Origin: Paraphoma chrysanthemicola
Lineage: Eukaryota > Ascomycota > Dothideomycetes > Pleosporales > Phaeosphaeriaceae
Reading direction: 5' to 3'
Length of the DNA: 64,000 nt
Assembly (NCBI GenBank): GCA_020744225.1
Contig: JAGMWG010000008.1
Location: 682,001 to 746,000, forward strand
Below are positions 44,347 to 55,600 of the stretch, one piece after another. Positions within the stretch are counted from its first letter, which is position 1, and each line of letters starts with the position of its first letter. Both the position numbers and the translations under genes were made by a program. The notes beneath the pieces were generated by a model that saw only the letters and a list, made by a program, of their open reading frames with translations, was not told the origin of the DNA and ran no database searches.

Positions 44347-45169
44347 GATTGCGGTTGATGGGTGTGATGGGGTTGGTGTGTCGTCGACGGGTTTTCTGTG
44401 TGGCAAAGTCCAATTAGCGGGGGGCTCGTACGGATCGGGACTCGAGCGTGCGGTTTTTTGTCGAAGACGGGGTTGCTTGACGTGGAACTGGAGGTTGTGC
44501 AGGTCGGTACGTACAGTTTGCGATTGCGGTCGTGGTGTCGATGACTCTGGCGGCGGCGATGAGGAGTGATTTCCACCTGGGCAAGTGGTGCGGCTAAGCG
44601 AGCCTTACTAAGCTAGCTTGGCGCGAGTTGCAAAGCAACAACGAGATTTACTTGGAGAGACCGCGATGAGATAATGCGCACATCGACATTATGATCGTTT
44701 CTATTTCGTACTTGGTGCCCTCACTTCCTCAAAGCCAGCGGCCGTGATATTGATCCTCTGCACGCCAACATCACCACCCGATGAACCCTTTGCTTGGCGT
44801 TGATCGATCAGATAAGATAATCAGGACATCACCAAGAACTGTAAAGTCCGTCCTCGAACTTGAGCTTCCCCACAACAGCCTCGCAATACGGCTTCACAAG
44901 GGCACAGTCTTCCCACGACATGTAGAGGCATAGCAAGGCATCACGATCAGCCATGAGCTTGTCGTCGTCCGTAACAGGTTTAGTCCTCTCCTTGGTCGGA
45001 TATCCCCGCCGTTGAATCGCGTGATGTTCGCTGGACATCCCGCGTTTCGGCCTGTTTGCTATCATCACCGCTTCACTAACCACACCTCATCGCAGCGCAG
45101 CGTAGCGCCGCAGCACCGACGCGTCTTCTTTCTACTTCTCGCTCACGCTCATCAGCGGCATATATCAAG
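44347..45169. other. Divergent promoter region, eS30 and CREG-like gene
   Basis: About 820 bases between divergent genes. It contains the small minus-strand frame listed separately. The part next to the eS30 ATG should be a strong ribosomal-protein promoter. I could not identify a specific box. Confidence 0.5.
44829..45038 (-). CDS. Small hypothetical protein, 69 residues
   Basis: Minus-strand frame starting at an ATG at 45038 (MSSEHHAIQRRGYPTKE) and ending DGLYSSW. The middle reads DRDALLCLYMSWEDCALVKP, balanced and amphipathic as in real small proteins. It sits head-to-head with the CREG-like gene, 130 bases from that start, so the two could share a promoter. I do not recognise it, and a chance frame remains possible. 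Confidence 0.4.
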   Translation of the reverse strand: MSSEHHAIQRRGYPTKERTKPVTDDDKLMADRDALLCLYMSWEDCALVKPYCEAVVGKLKFEDGLYSSW

Positions 45170-45931
45170 ATGCTTCTCACAGCCAGCCTCTTGAGCCTTA
45201 TCTCTGCCACCTCGGCTTTCAACCTTCCGTCACCACAGCGCCTCTTCACCAACCCCTCCAAAGAGGACAGCCATGCATACAGCATTCCTACAGTGCATGA
45301 GTCTGCAGTGCAAGCACGTCGAATTCTCCGTCTCGAGAGCATCGGCACCCTGTCGACTGTCTTCCCGACTACGCCGCACTCCACCGAGCAGCGACCTTCG
45401 GATGTGAGCGGCGCACCTATCGGTTTGATGGACTACTTTGGAGACTGCGAGCCCAGCACGGGTAATCCTACCATCTTGGCCATTACAATTGCTACGAGTT
45501 TCAAGAACGTGGACGCGGGTAGCAACATCACGCTGAGTTTGAGGTGGCATCCGCAAGATAGCCAGTGGCGCAGCCCAGCATCTCTACCGAGGTTCAGCCT
45601 CGTGGGAAGGCTTGAGGATTTGAGCCCGGAGGATGTGACCAAGAATCTTGTCCCGGCATGCTATATCGGGTACCACAAGGATGCGGCGTGGTGGTTGCCT
45701 GGCAACCGCATTCACCAGAGCAAGTGGGTACGTTTGGTGGTTGAGGAAGTGTACTGGATCGGCGGCTTCGGCGACCGTGCGTACATTGGTTGGATCCCAC
45801 TCGAGGAGTGGCAGAGCGTCACACCCGAGGAGATTGAGAGCATCAGTCTGCCTGGAGAGAAGAAGAAGGGTTGGGGAGGCTGGAGGGAGTGGGTCGGCAT
45901 GGGTGAGGCGCCAGAGGTGTTCGAGCTGTAA
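45170..45931 (+). CDS. Secreted CREG/PNPOx-like split-barrel protein
   Basis: Intronless 253-residue frame. A signal peptide (MLLTASLLSLISATSA) precedes a pyridoxamine-oxidase-like split barrel of the CREG type. It has RRILRLESIGTLSTVFP, GLMDYFGDCEPSTGNPTIL, the NITLSLRW strand, PRFSLVGRLEDL, ACYIGYHKDAAWWLPG near 170, and VRLVVEEVYWIGGFGDRAYIGW near the end. CREG proteins are secreted or lysosomal glycoproteins that share the FMN-binding fold but usually lack enzyme activity; fungal members are little studied. One N-glycosylation sequon (NIT) is visible. The ATG at 45170 directly opens the signal peptide. Confidence 0.82.
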   Translation: MLLTASLLSLISATSAFNLPSPQRLFTNPSKEDSHAYSIPTVHESAVQARRILRLESIGTLSTVFPTTPHSTEQRPSDVSGAPIGLMDYFGDCEPSTGNPTILAITIATSFKNVDAGSNITLSLRWHPQDSQWRSPASLPRFSLVGRLEDLSPEDVTKNLVPACYIGYHKDAAWWLPGNRIHQSKWVRLVVEEVYWIGGFGDRAYIGWIPLEEWQSVTPEEIESISLPGEKKKGWGGWREWVGMGEAPEVFEL

Positions 45932-46100
45932 AGATATGACACTACTCTGAGCGGAGCAGTACAGGCCACTCTCGAGCCTGTCTGCTGAGTCTGAACTATC
46001 GGGACGCATATTTATCGAATCAATCAACTGGCCGGCGGGGTTCATCCAAGATTTGCGTGTTCCAAGCATGTACATAGGTCGACATCAGTGCTACTGATTA

Positions 46101-47727
46101 TCACACCCTGATCTCCTCCCTCCTTTCCGAAATCATCTCCTGATTGATATCCATATCCATCTCCCGCTTCTCTTCCTCCGTAGCATTTGTTAGATGCACT
46201 ACAACTGGATCCCCAAATAGCTCAGCAAGTTCTTCCAACGACTTACCTTTGGTCTCAGGATACATAAAGTATATCACCACAATCGAAACTAACGTCAGAC
46301 ACGCAAACACTATCGCAATATATTAGCTCGAGTTTGTCATCGTTGACTATCCTCCACTTACCAACAAAGTACTTGTATCCAATACTCGCAATAGCCGTTG
46401 CTCCCGGGGTCACAAAAGTGATACAGCTGACAAAATACGTCGTCGTCGCCATCGCCACTCCACTCGACCTTATATTCGTTGGCAGTATCTCCGCACTGTA
46501 GATGAAACTCGCCGCATCAATGAACACGCCGTAGAAGAAGACAAAGAACATGACAGCCACAATTGCAACCTTCTGCCCCGCGACGCTCTCCCCAGACCCC
46601 TCGATGAAGCGCCCAATCATCGCAGCTTCGATCACCACGCAAACCATGCAACCAGTGAAGCCTGTCAGCAGCGCTGGCCGACGACCTGTCTTGTCGATTG
46701 TGAGCAACGAAAACAGATTCCCCAACGCGCCGATGAGCGTGTAAACGCAGTACATCAGTAGAGGCAGGTACCCCGTAAGTCCCAAGTTACCATAGATTAT
46801 TACAGAATAGTAGTTAATCACCAAACCACCCGTCGCATTCGCAGCATACTGCACAAAGCATGACAAGAATGCACGCTTGCGATACGCCGGCGTGCGTAGG
46901 ATGGCTACATACCCACTCGGATTCTGCGCCTCGAGTTCGATTTGCTTGCGCATTTGGTAGAATTCCTCGTGGGCAGCGATTTCTTCCGGATCGTGTGGAT
47001 CGTTGTGGAGTTTGCGTAGAATAGTCCATGCTTCTGGTACGCGATGTTGCGCAATCAACCAGCGGGGGGATTCAGGTACCCATATGCACCCGATGAGCAG
47101 GCTGAGCGGAGGAAGACATGTGAATGCCAGAGGACCACGCCATCCAAATGTCAAGTTCGTGGAAAAGAAACACCCGAAGCCGACCCATGCGGAGATGTTG
47201 TATCCCGAGACCAGGAAGAAACCGTGGAGACCAGTGAGCATTCCGCGCTTGGATGGCGTGGATGCTTCGGCGAGGTAGATTGGTACGAGTGTTGCGAGGG
47301 CACCTAGACCTGCGCCTTGGATTATGCGGACGAGGATGAGCATAGCGACGTGGACGCTTCCGGCTGTAAGTGCGCCGCCAACGATGGCGATGATGGATGC
47401 GGTAATCAGACTCCATTTTCGTCCAATCCTGTCTGCGAGAGGACCGCCTCCGAGGGCGCCGAGACATGCTCCGAAGAAAAAGAGGGCATTGACTGCGCCG
47501 AGAATGGCGTTGGTGTAGGATGCTCCGGGGCCAGTTGTAGTGAGGTTGAAGTAGGTGTAGAAGCCGGGTTGGCCGATACTGGTGGCGAAGGATGCGAAGC
47601 CTGGTTAGTTGTTAGATGGGAGTTTGAAATCTAGTGATGGGAGGAAAGGTATACCGAAACCATAAGTGAAGCTTCCAACAGCGACAATGAGCCCTACGGC
47701 TACATTGTAACCACTGGTCTTGGTCAT
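46101..47727 (-). CDS. MFS sugar/hexose-type transporter
   Basis: Exons 47727-47655, 47600-46362 and 46309-46101 (introns 54 and 52 nt) give 506 residues. Sugar-porter signatures are present: GPLADRIGRKWS between TM2 and TM3, YLAEASTPSKRG, PESPRWLI before the central loop, DKTGRRP in the second half, and PETKGKSLEEL after TM12. About 12 hydrophobic segments are visible. A plasma-membrane proton-coupled sugar or quinate-type carrier is expected; the exact substrate cannot be read from sequence. TM1 (VAVGLIVAVGSFTYGFG) is split by the first intron. It lies tail-to-tail with the CREG-like gene, 169 bases apart. Confidence 0.93.
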
Positions 47728-50400
47728 GATGGGGAGTAGTTCACAGTGTTCAACACCAGATGTTCAGACCCGCCAGTCTAGATCATGTAGATTGTCATAC
47801 ATCATGGAGAGGTGTGCCACTTATACTCCTGCAGCTCCCGTGCCGCTGAATCGAGTCGAGGAGTACTACAGCGCGTATACTCTGGGGAAGTGGAGACGAG
47901 CGACGGCTTGCCCACATGAGTGGCATAGCTTATGCGAGCTTGATTCCTTAGGCGATGTGCTAAGGGCCCATATTCCAAGCTGAAAATAGTCTGCCAGGTG
48001 GCATAAGTGCCGTTGATTAGTTGTGAGGTAGTGCGGGTCATGATAGCCGGGAATGCGGAGGTGCGGTAAACATCATCCATGATCTGGATGCACGAAAGAT
48101 GTGTGCGTTGATGAGGTGACTACAGTGCTCTTCTACAGTCCTTCAATTACTTGAGCTAATATTGGTAGAGACCTAGTGCTTGTGAAGGTACCACGTACCT
48201 TTCCACTTCTGACGAGACACTGCTAGAGAGCTTCGCGATCGCCTTGCTCTTCCGCAAAACTTTTTAAGATAGTGAGGATCTTCATATCCCGACCGATACC
48301 ACTGCTTTAGCAGCGCTTGAATATACTTACGCTCCATCCAAAGTAAAAAGCGGACATGGTGAGCATGTTGTGCCACCAGAAGTAGGAAGGCGCAATTATC
48401 CTGTCGCAGAAGACCTTCGCTAGTCATAATGTTTTGTCTTTTTTTATGGTGGCTTTTATGGGGAATTTCTGTCAACAGAGCCCTTTATATCCACTATTAC
48501 GTGAGAAACGCTTGAATCGGGGCTCCGGTGCGTCAGGATGCCGCGATTGCAGGTGTGCATCGGACTCAGATGCGGTTGCTCATCATACATTCCAGGCCCT
48601 TCTACCATATCAAGCCAGAGACTTCGCTATGCGCGCTCTAGCAGCAAATCATTAGATGTCCACCTGTAGTTTCCCTCATATAAGCATTGTGAATCCAACC
48701 TCGTATAGCCGCACGCAGGATAGCCACAAGTATAATGAACGCATCGTTGCATCTTTACATCTTTAACGAGCCGAAATCGGTATTTTGCTCTATAGACAGG
48801 CGACAATCAGAGAAAATAGTTTACATTGTGCGTTCGGAGTGATCCGATCAGATGCAAATGATTGGGCATATCCGATGGATCGCCGTACATCTGCTTAACC
48901 ATTGGGCATCTAATATAGACGTGGGGCCACAAACCTACCTTCTCAAAGGAGATCTGTGTCCATGACAAAGCAACGCTGCATAGTGAAGCATCTGATAATG
49001 GATCTTCTGGTGTTCTGACCATGGTCTCATGTCTCGTTCACGCCATAATACCAAGATTGCTGGGTAGGTGTTCACCTTCAGTTCCATCTTACAAGAAATC
49101 ACATTACTTTTACCTAGCTCTATACCAAGCATTAGACTAAGGCAACATATATTCGGTCCTGTACATCTGCTACCCATCTGGCTTTTGCACACTGGTGATT
49201 TGGACAACCCTCGAACGATACTATGCCATCATGACAAACTCTTCACTGGAAAGAGCACATCCTAAAACTCTATATGTAGATTAGAATAGATTGCTAGCTG
49301 CTTTTGCGTACATTTTTTCAGCACGCCATCTAATCGGGATGGTATTCCTGAGTGCCGACATTAGCACCGCCTATTCTGGGACTGAATTCTGCTTTAGCTC
49401 CGGGAAACTGCAGGTCTTGGGTATGTCTGACACTGCGACGGAAAAGGCGGGCAAAGACTGCGTACGACCGGAATCCCCTTTGCCAACAACGTGCAATACG
49501 AGATGTTCTTAGCTAGAACTCACCATCTGTGTTTATCTATTCCCTTAACTGCAATGGATCTCTGCCTCTACTCACGATGGCTTTGACATATCAGGTCCAC
49601 TGCCCTTGTGTACCTAGAAAAGCCAGTTCAAAACCACGGCGAGGCGATATTCTCTGTTCAGACAGCGCATTAACGAAACGACATGCAGATGTCCGTATGG
49701 CGGAGTCCCCGTCCCACTCCGATCGCGATTGGGATTTTCACTCTTTTAAAATGATTGTAGATATTGGCTTTAAATGACAGAATGCTGAGTGCAAGCGGAA
49801 AGTGCGATGAAATCAGCAGCTCCACCACGTACCAGTGGACAAAGTCACGACGATCAAAGACACTTCATATCGAGAAGAGAATACTATAACATATCCAATG
49901 ACTAGTAATCACATATTCTGGGCCACTCCTTCTACTTGACATCAAGACGCTCACCACTCAGCACGTTTTGTAATCTGAGTTACTGCACCACGATCACATG
50001 CCTACTTCTCACCAACCTTGTCACGACGAACACCTTAGTCATCTCCCCAGGGGCAGTACAGCACTATGAGCAACACTCTGCAACCATATACGCTAAGCTA
50101 GCAAATGTGTCCCCAACCTCAACCCAGGTCCAGCCAACACCACCACTACGCGTCCCGCACCACCATCTCAACGCCTTCTAAGAGTCTTCGCTCAGCCACC
50201 ATTCCCCATCAACCCGGTGCTTAAAAGTGCGCGTCGATCCAGATTCCAGGTCCCGGCCCGCGTCTACTCGCTTTCCCTCGTCCGCACTGATTGACGGAGA
50301 ATTTTGCAAGAACTGCATGAACAATCACATCTATACATAAGGGGCGTGTGGCTTGCATGGTAATGTATGCTGTACAGTATGTATAGACGTTATCTAGGTA
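47728..50400. other. Gene-poor stretch, proximal part
   Basis: The first ~2.7 kb downstream in coordinate from the transporter start. Composition looks more AT-rich than neighbouring genes (about 48% GC in one line counted). Only short open frames without protein-like features. I see no transposase, reverse transcriptase, tRNA or tandem repeat. Confidence 0.5.
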
Positions 50401-53400
50401 GGTAAACTAATTAGGCAGGGAGAGAGTGCCGTCCGATCCACGTGGTTTACACCGGCCGGCTCGCTTCCGAGTTTGGAGTTGCATTCGAAGCAAGGGTAAT
50501 AGAGTTTGTGGTGTGTTGAAGAGATAGGGTAGACGGGATCAGACTAGACTGGCTGGGTTGGGCTGGTCTTGGGGTCAAGGGAAGAGAGGCGGATAAATTG
50601 CTTACCGTCCACTAGCACATGTTGTGAAAAGAGCAGAGTTGGATCGGTAGAGTCAGTGGATAGACATTCGGCAAAACGAACCTTGTTCGTGTTTAGTGTG
50701 ATCAGATACACAGTTTGACTGGCTTATACCCTCTTCTGCAGTTTCGAGTCTTCGACAAACTTGCCCACGGGGTTTCTGCGATACGCTTCTGACGTGAGAC
50801 GAGCTCGATGTGCGGAGCGATAGGAAGCAGTCATCGGGCCGCACTCCGCTCCGCACTTTCCCTTCTGCATCAGCATCGTGTCAGTCCGTTTCGGCGATAA
50901 GTATGCATGTCGGTACCTGTTCGGCGTGCACAGCCTCGGTGTCAGACAGACAGACCAGGCAGTCGTGCCCACGCGTGTACTTTGCCCACGCGATCAGCAC
51001 CAGGGATGGGGTCAGACTTCGTATTTTCCAGCGATCACCCGCGCAGTGAACGCGTGTGTTGGTTTAATTTCTCTAATGTCATTCGCTCACAACTAATATA
51101 TTGCAACCTAACAAGCCGTTATTGACCGCGCGCCATTGCCGCACTATAGACTGTGCGCTTGGGAAGGGTGTTGGGGATCAGGGGTCTATTGAGCCGGTTA
51201 GGCGAGGGCAGGCACAATATATCGAGGACGTCATTTCGCGTGGAGGGCGATCGACTTCGCGTATGCAGAGTAGATTGGTTGTGTTTCTCGAAGGTTAGGC
51301 AGATGATAAGATGAGCGATTATTGGGAGGGGAAGGGCGGGAAGGGAGGCAGAGTGGTCTGTGGTGCGTAAGCAATGTTCCGCCTATGAAGGCCAAGTCGC
51401 CTTATTCGGTGAGGATGGCTGTGCAGAGCGTCAGGAATGTTGGATAGTGTGCGCGGGTCTGTCTTGTGAGCTGCAATGTATGCATGTAGCCTTGTCCGGA
51501 TTCAAGCTCGCCGAGGAACCCCAACGCTGGGTGGTTTTATAAGTCTGTCGTCATAGAGTACAGTGCAGAATATACCAAGACCGGGGACGCCGGTCTTGAG
51601 AATTGGAGAAGGATCGCGATTCCATAGTCGTGATAGCCGTTTGGATGTGCCTCAGGAGAGGCAGTGTCGTCATACATGTCTCCAGTGAAGGGGAACTGCC
51701 TTGTATCAGTACACAATAATCCTGAATTCACTGTAGGAACACCGAGAATAAAGCTTGAGTCACCGAGAGATCAGGGTCATGATGCCCCAACGTCCAGTAT
51801 GCGACTGGCTTACCAACACGAAGATCATGACGGCCCCAGTGTGATCCACAGCCCGCATGAGCCACGCAGTAATTATGAAAAGTCTCTGCTGTGATTTGTC
51901 GACGCCAAGTTTGCGATGCGGTACCACATACTTTCACACATCATTTGGGGATAACTCCCGACACCCAGGTTGTGTCGTGGGCCATCTGACATCCAATCTG
52001 TAGGAAAGTAAAGGGCTGTCTCGTGGCCCACTTACGAATCCTTCGGTCGTGTACACTCGCACTTCGGCGTGGTAACGTACCCGCTGTCAATATTTATTGC
52101 AGCAGTAGCTTCGGAGCAAGCGGTGACTCCTGCATGGTTCGAGGGTGCTTTAGCGATCGATCTTTGAGACCCTGGCGTCGTCGTCGCAAGCCATGAACCG
52201 AAACCCCACAATGAAGATGTGATTGTCGTGCAGATAGCGGCACGAAGCCGAATGCAGGATGCATTGGGCCATCTTGACATGATATGTGCACAAGGATAGG
52301 TGTCTTGCGGGGGCCTTCCACCTCCCCGACAGATTTGCAGGTGATGCGCCGGGCCTTCTCTGACCATCACCAGGGCATGAGTGCCGATTTTCACCCGATG
52401 ATCGCAAAGCCTTCGAGATGTGTTGCAGCGGGGTATCCATCCTGCGTTCCTGCGACTGCTGTGTATCGCCGATGCAGGAGTAGGGCCGGTCATACCTGGC
52501 AGTGTCGGTGCACACGACAAACACAGACACGCGGTCGCGACTGAGCGGACTCGACTCGCAACGGTGGGCGGTTTCACTGTCAAGGTACGGACGGCGCATC
52601 CAGCGCTGAAGTGGTAGGGTCATATTATTCGAAACAGTTTGGAGGTCCATCACAACCTCAATCAAGATCTCGTCCTAGCATTGATCGACATCGATCGTAG
52701 CCCCTTGACGCTTGAGAAGCATCGGATCACTGTTTCCACCGCCAGTGGTGGAAAAGTCCGGGCAATATCGAAGCCACCTGCATTTCTCGTACGATTGTAC
52801 GGTGCCAGGGTTCTGTGTTGCCGCGTCGAGCGCCATCATCACGCTGCAATAGCTCGGTTCTGCAAGCGTCGTGGGATGCTCTTGAAAAAGAAGATTGACC
52901 AGTCAGCCGGGTCTTTTCATCTTAAAATACATGCTCGTGTTGTGCACAATGATTGCTTAAGGGAGGACCACAGTCGGAGATTCGCCTTGATTTTGCAATT
53001 GATTGTACTCGTGGCCGATGGATGACCCTTTGCGCTCGTGAATGTGGTGCCAATAGCGTCTGGACGTTGCCGCAGAACTGATGCTAAGCTCCTGTCTCTC
53101 AACGTTCGCGAATAGGAACGAGCACAATCAGCCACTCAGTGGAGACCACGTTAGACGATCCCAGCGGCGCAAGGCCACAAGGCAAGCGCAACCGGACGTT
53201 GGTGGGTGCGCCCGACTGGACGAAGAGGGCGCGTGGCAGACGCTGACCCGTGAGCATAAGTGTCCTGCCGAGACCGCCTTGCAAGGGCTCCGAAGGATTC
53301 ACGCAAGACATTCCATTCGAGGACTTGCTGCGAAGTGAAGGGCTGCAGATCAGGGATAATTCCGTGGTTAACGAACATGAATCGGTTCAGTTACACCATT

Positions 53401-55600
53401 GAGATGGTCCTTTTGCCACCCCATAAGTCGTTAGCAGAACTGCGAGCTGCACAGTCTACTAAGCTAGCATGTGGTGAGAGCCTGTGAACCGAACCGATAG
53501 ACTTTGCTCAGCCGTGCTCACAGTGAAGTGGATCCCTGAGCTGCTGTTCTCAACACCAGGCGCGAGCCACGAACTGCAACGGGCATGCTGCATGAAACTC
53601 GTACCGATCACGTCCCATGTGGGCGGCACATCATTTTGTGGCGGCCTGTTCCAGCGACTGAAGGCGATCGAGGTGGCTTCACCCTCCACCCGACAGGAGT
53701 GGAAGCCTGTCTTCCGGCTGATCTGAGACTTGGCCCGCGATGAGCCTGCAGCCCAGGGGTGTGTTTGGTCAGCCGCACACACTTCGGCGTGTTTGTCTGC
53801 CAGCACTGGCAATCGATCTTCGCTGGCCGTTCCAGGGCCCATGTCGTGGCGTCATGAGCTGCGGAGGTGATCCTGAAAACGGCCTGTCAGGGCCGGGGCA
53901 CGAATGTCGTGGAGCCCACTCCATTTTCGTGGCTGGCCGCTTTGGGATGCTGCGTCCCGTTCTGGCCATGCGCCTGAGTGTTCAAAGCATTTCTGTTCTC
54001 TTATAGAGCAGGGCGGTATATAATGGTAGTAATGAAGACCGTTGCGACTCACTCAAATCTCGCGGCTGTTGTGACACCGCGGACAAAGTGCCGATAGGCA
54101 GATACCAAGTTCGTCCATTGGGTTGAATTCTTGCCAGTGTGCTCCGTACAGATAGCGCCCGCCACTGTTAGAAGACTCATTTCTTTTCACGGGCGCTTGA
54201 CGCGACTGTCAACTGAGGGATCGAATTCAGTTCAGACGCAAGCTCAAATGAGGTCTAAGCCAAAGAAGCTCCAAATCTGCCGAGTTCCGGGGACTAATCT
54301 TGAGGGAAACGATGCTTGTGTATCCACAAGTGGTGGATTGGATGAGAATGAATCGTTGATTGCGTTTCTGAAAGTAGCTCTTCGCCCGAACAACAACGTT
54401 TGTTCGCACGCTGCCATCAGACTCATTTGTGCGCGGGCCATGTGTTCTGCCTACTCGCTGAGGCCAGGGAGTGCTTGCTTCGCTTACTCAGAAGATGAAC
54501 TATCTGCGCAGCTAGCCATGTAAGCTTCACTTTTCCTGAACGTTCATTTGAGCCTACGACGCCAAATGCTAGTGCGAGCCACCGTGATCGAAATCGAGCT
54601 GAGAGTTGAATGTGGTGTAGTGCTTGGTGATTGAGCCAGGGCGAGAGCTGATTGGGCAACGCGGCCATTTACGCACGGTAGCGGCATGGTGATGCTGGCC
54701 AGAGACTTCTTCTGGTAGGGCTATGCTGGTCCTCATTGCGGCTGCTCACCATCAAAATATAGTACCTTTCGCGTACGCCACCAGGTTATGGACTTCGCCC
54801 AGGGGAGAGCGACCGGTGCCGAGATGGAAGGCCAACAAACGGCATTGATCTCAAGGCTGTCATCCTGGGACCGTTTCGTCCATGTTACCGGAGCCTGGCG
54901 GGACTTGCAAGAAAGTGTTTCACAGGCTATCGACAGTTTGAGAACGACGGCAGAACAAAACGCATTACATCGCGGCCCCTGAGAATGCTGCCAATGCTAC
55001 AAAAGAATTGAAAACAATGGCAATGATGCTCAGGAGCGATCCATAATGCGGCCAATAAAGAGTTATAGGGAGTGACCTTGCAAATGTGCATTGTTGTTCG
55101 GAATGACGGTGGTCCAAGCGTTCGATGCTTTTAGCCTCAATGGTGAGGCACACTTTTGGGGCACTTTGATGCTGCACGATAGGCGATGTTCTGCGCGATT
55201 TGCGAGGTTGATCGATGAAAGGCATCTTGGAGTGAAGGATGTGTCCTCTAGGCGGCCGTTCTGCACGACGATGGTAAGCAACACCTTCGAAGGCTTCGAG
55301 AAGATTTCCACGTGTTATCGAAGGACATCCTCGGAGGTAAGAATAGATAGCGGGGATGCCGCTGCCGTGCCGACTCGTGGCATCAGGACGCCGAGATGAT
55401 CGCTTCAAAGGCAGAAACGCTGAAGTGCTATGAGTCGCCAGGGCAAATCCTGGGGCCTCCTGAGCATCGGTATCCCTGCTAAAAGGTCTCTCGCTGACTA
55501 CACGCGAACAACCCCTGTCTAGTGCTCGTCCCGGGAGATCATGCAGTGAGCACGTGTCCCGGCTCGACAGGCCAACCACTCAGGCGGGTGAGATATTTCA
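50401..55600. other. Gene-poor stretch, central part
   Basis: About 5.2 kb with no supportable gene. Frames up to about 200 codons occur on both strands (for example 52150-52665 and 54965-55579 minus), but they overlap other frames, are rich in Arg/Ser/His/Cys and show no domain. No transposon protein remnant is recognised. Confidence 0.5.
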
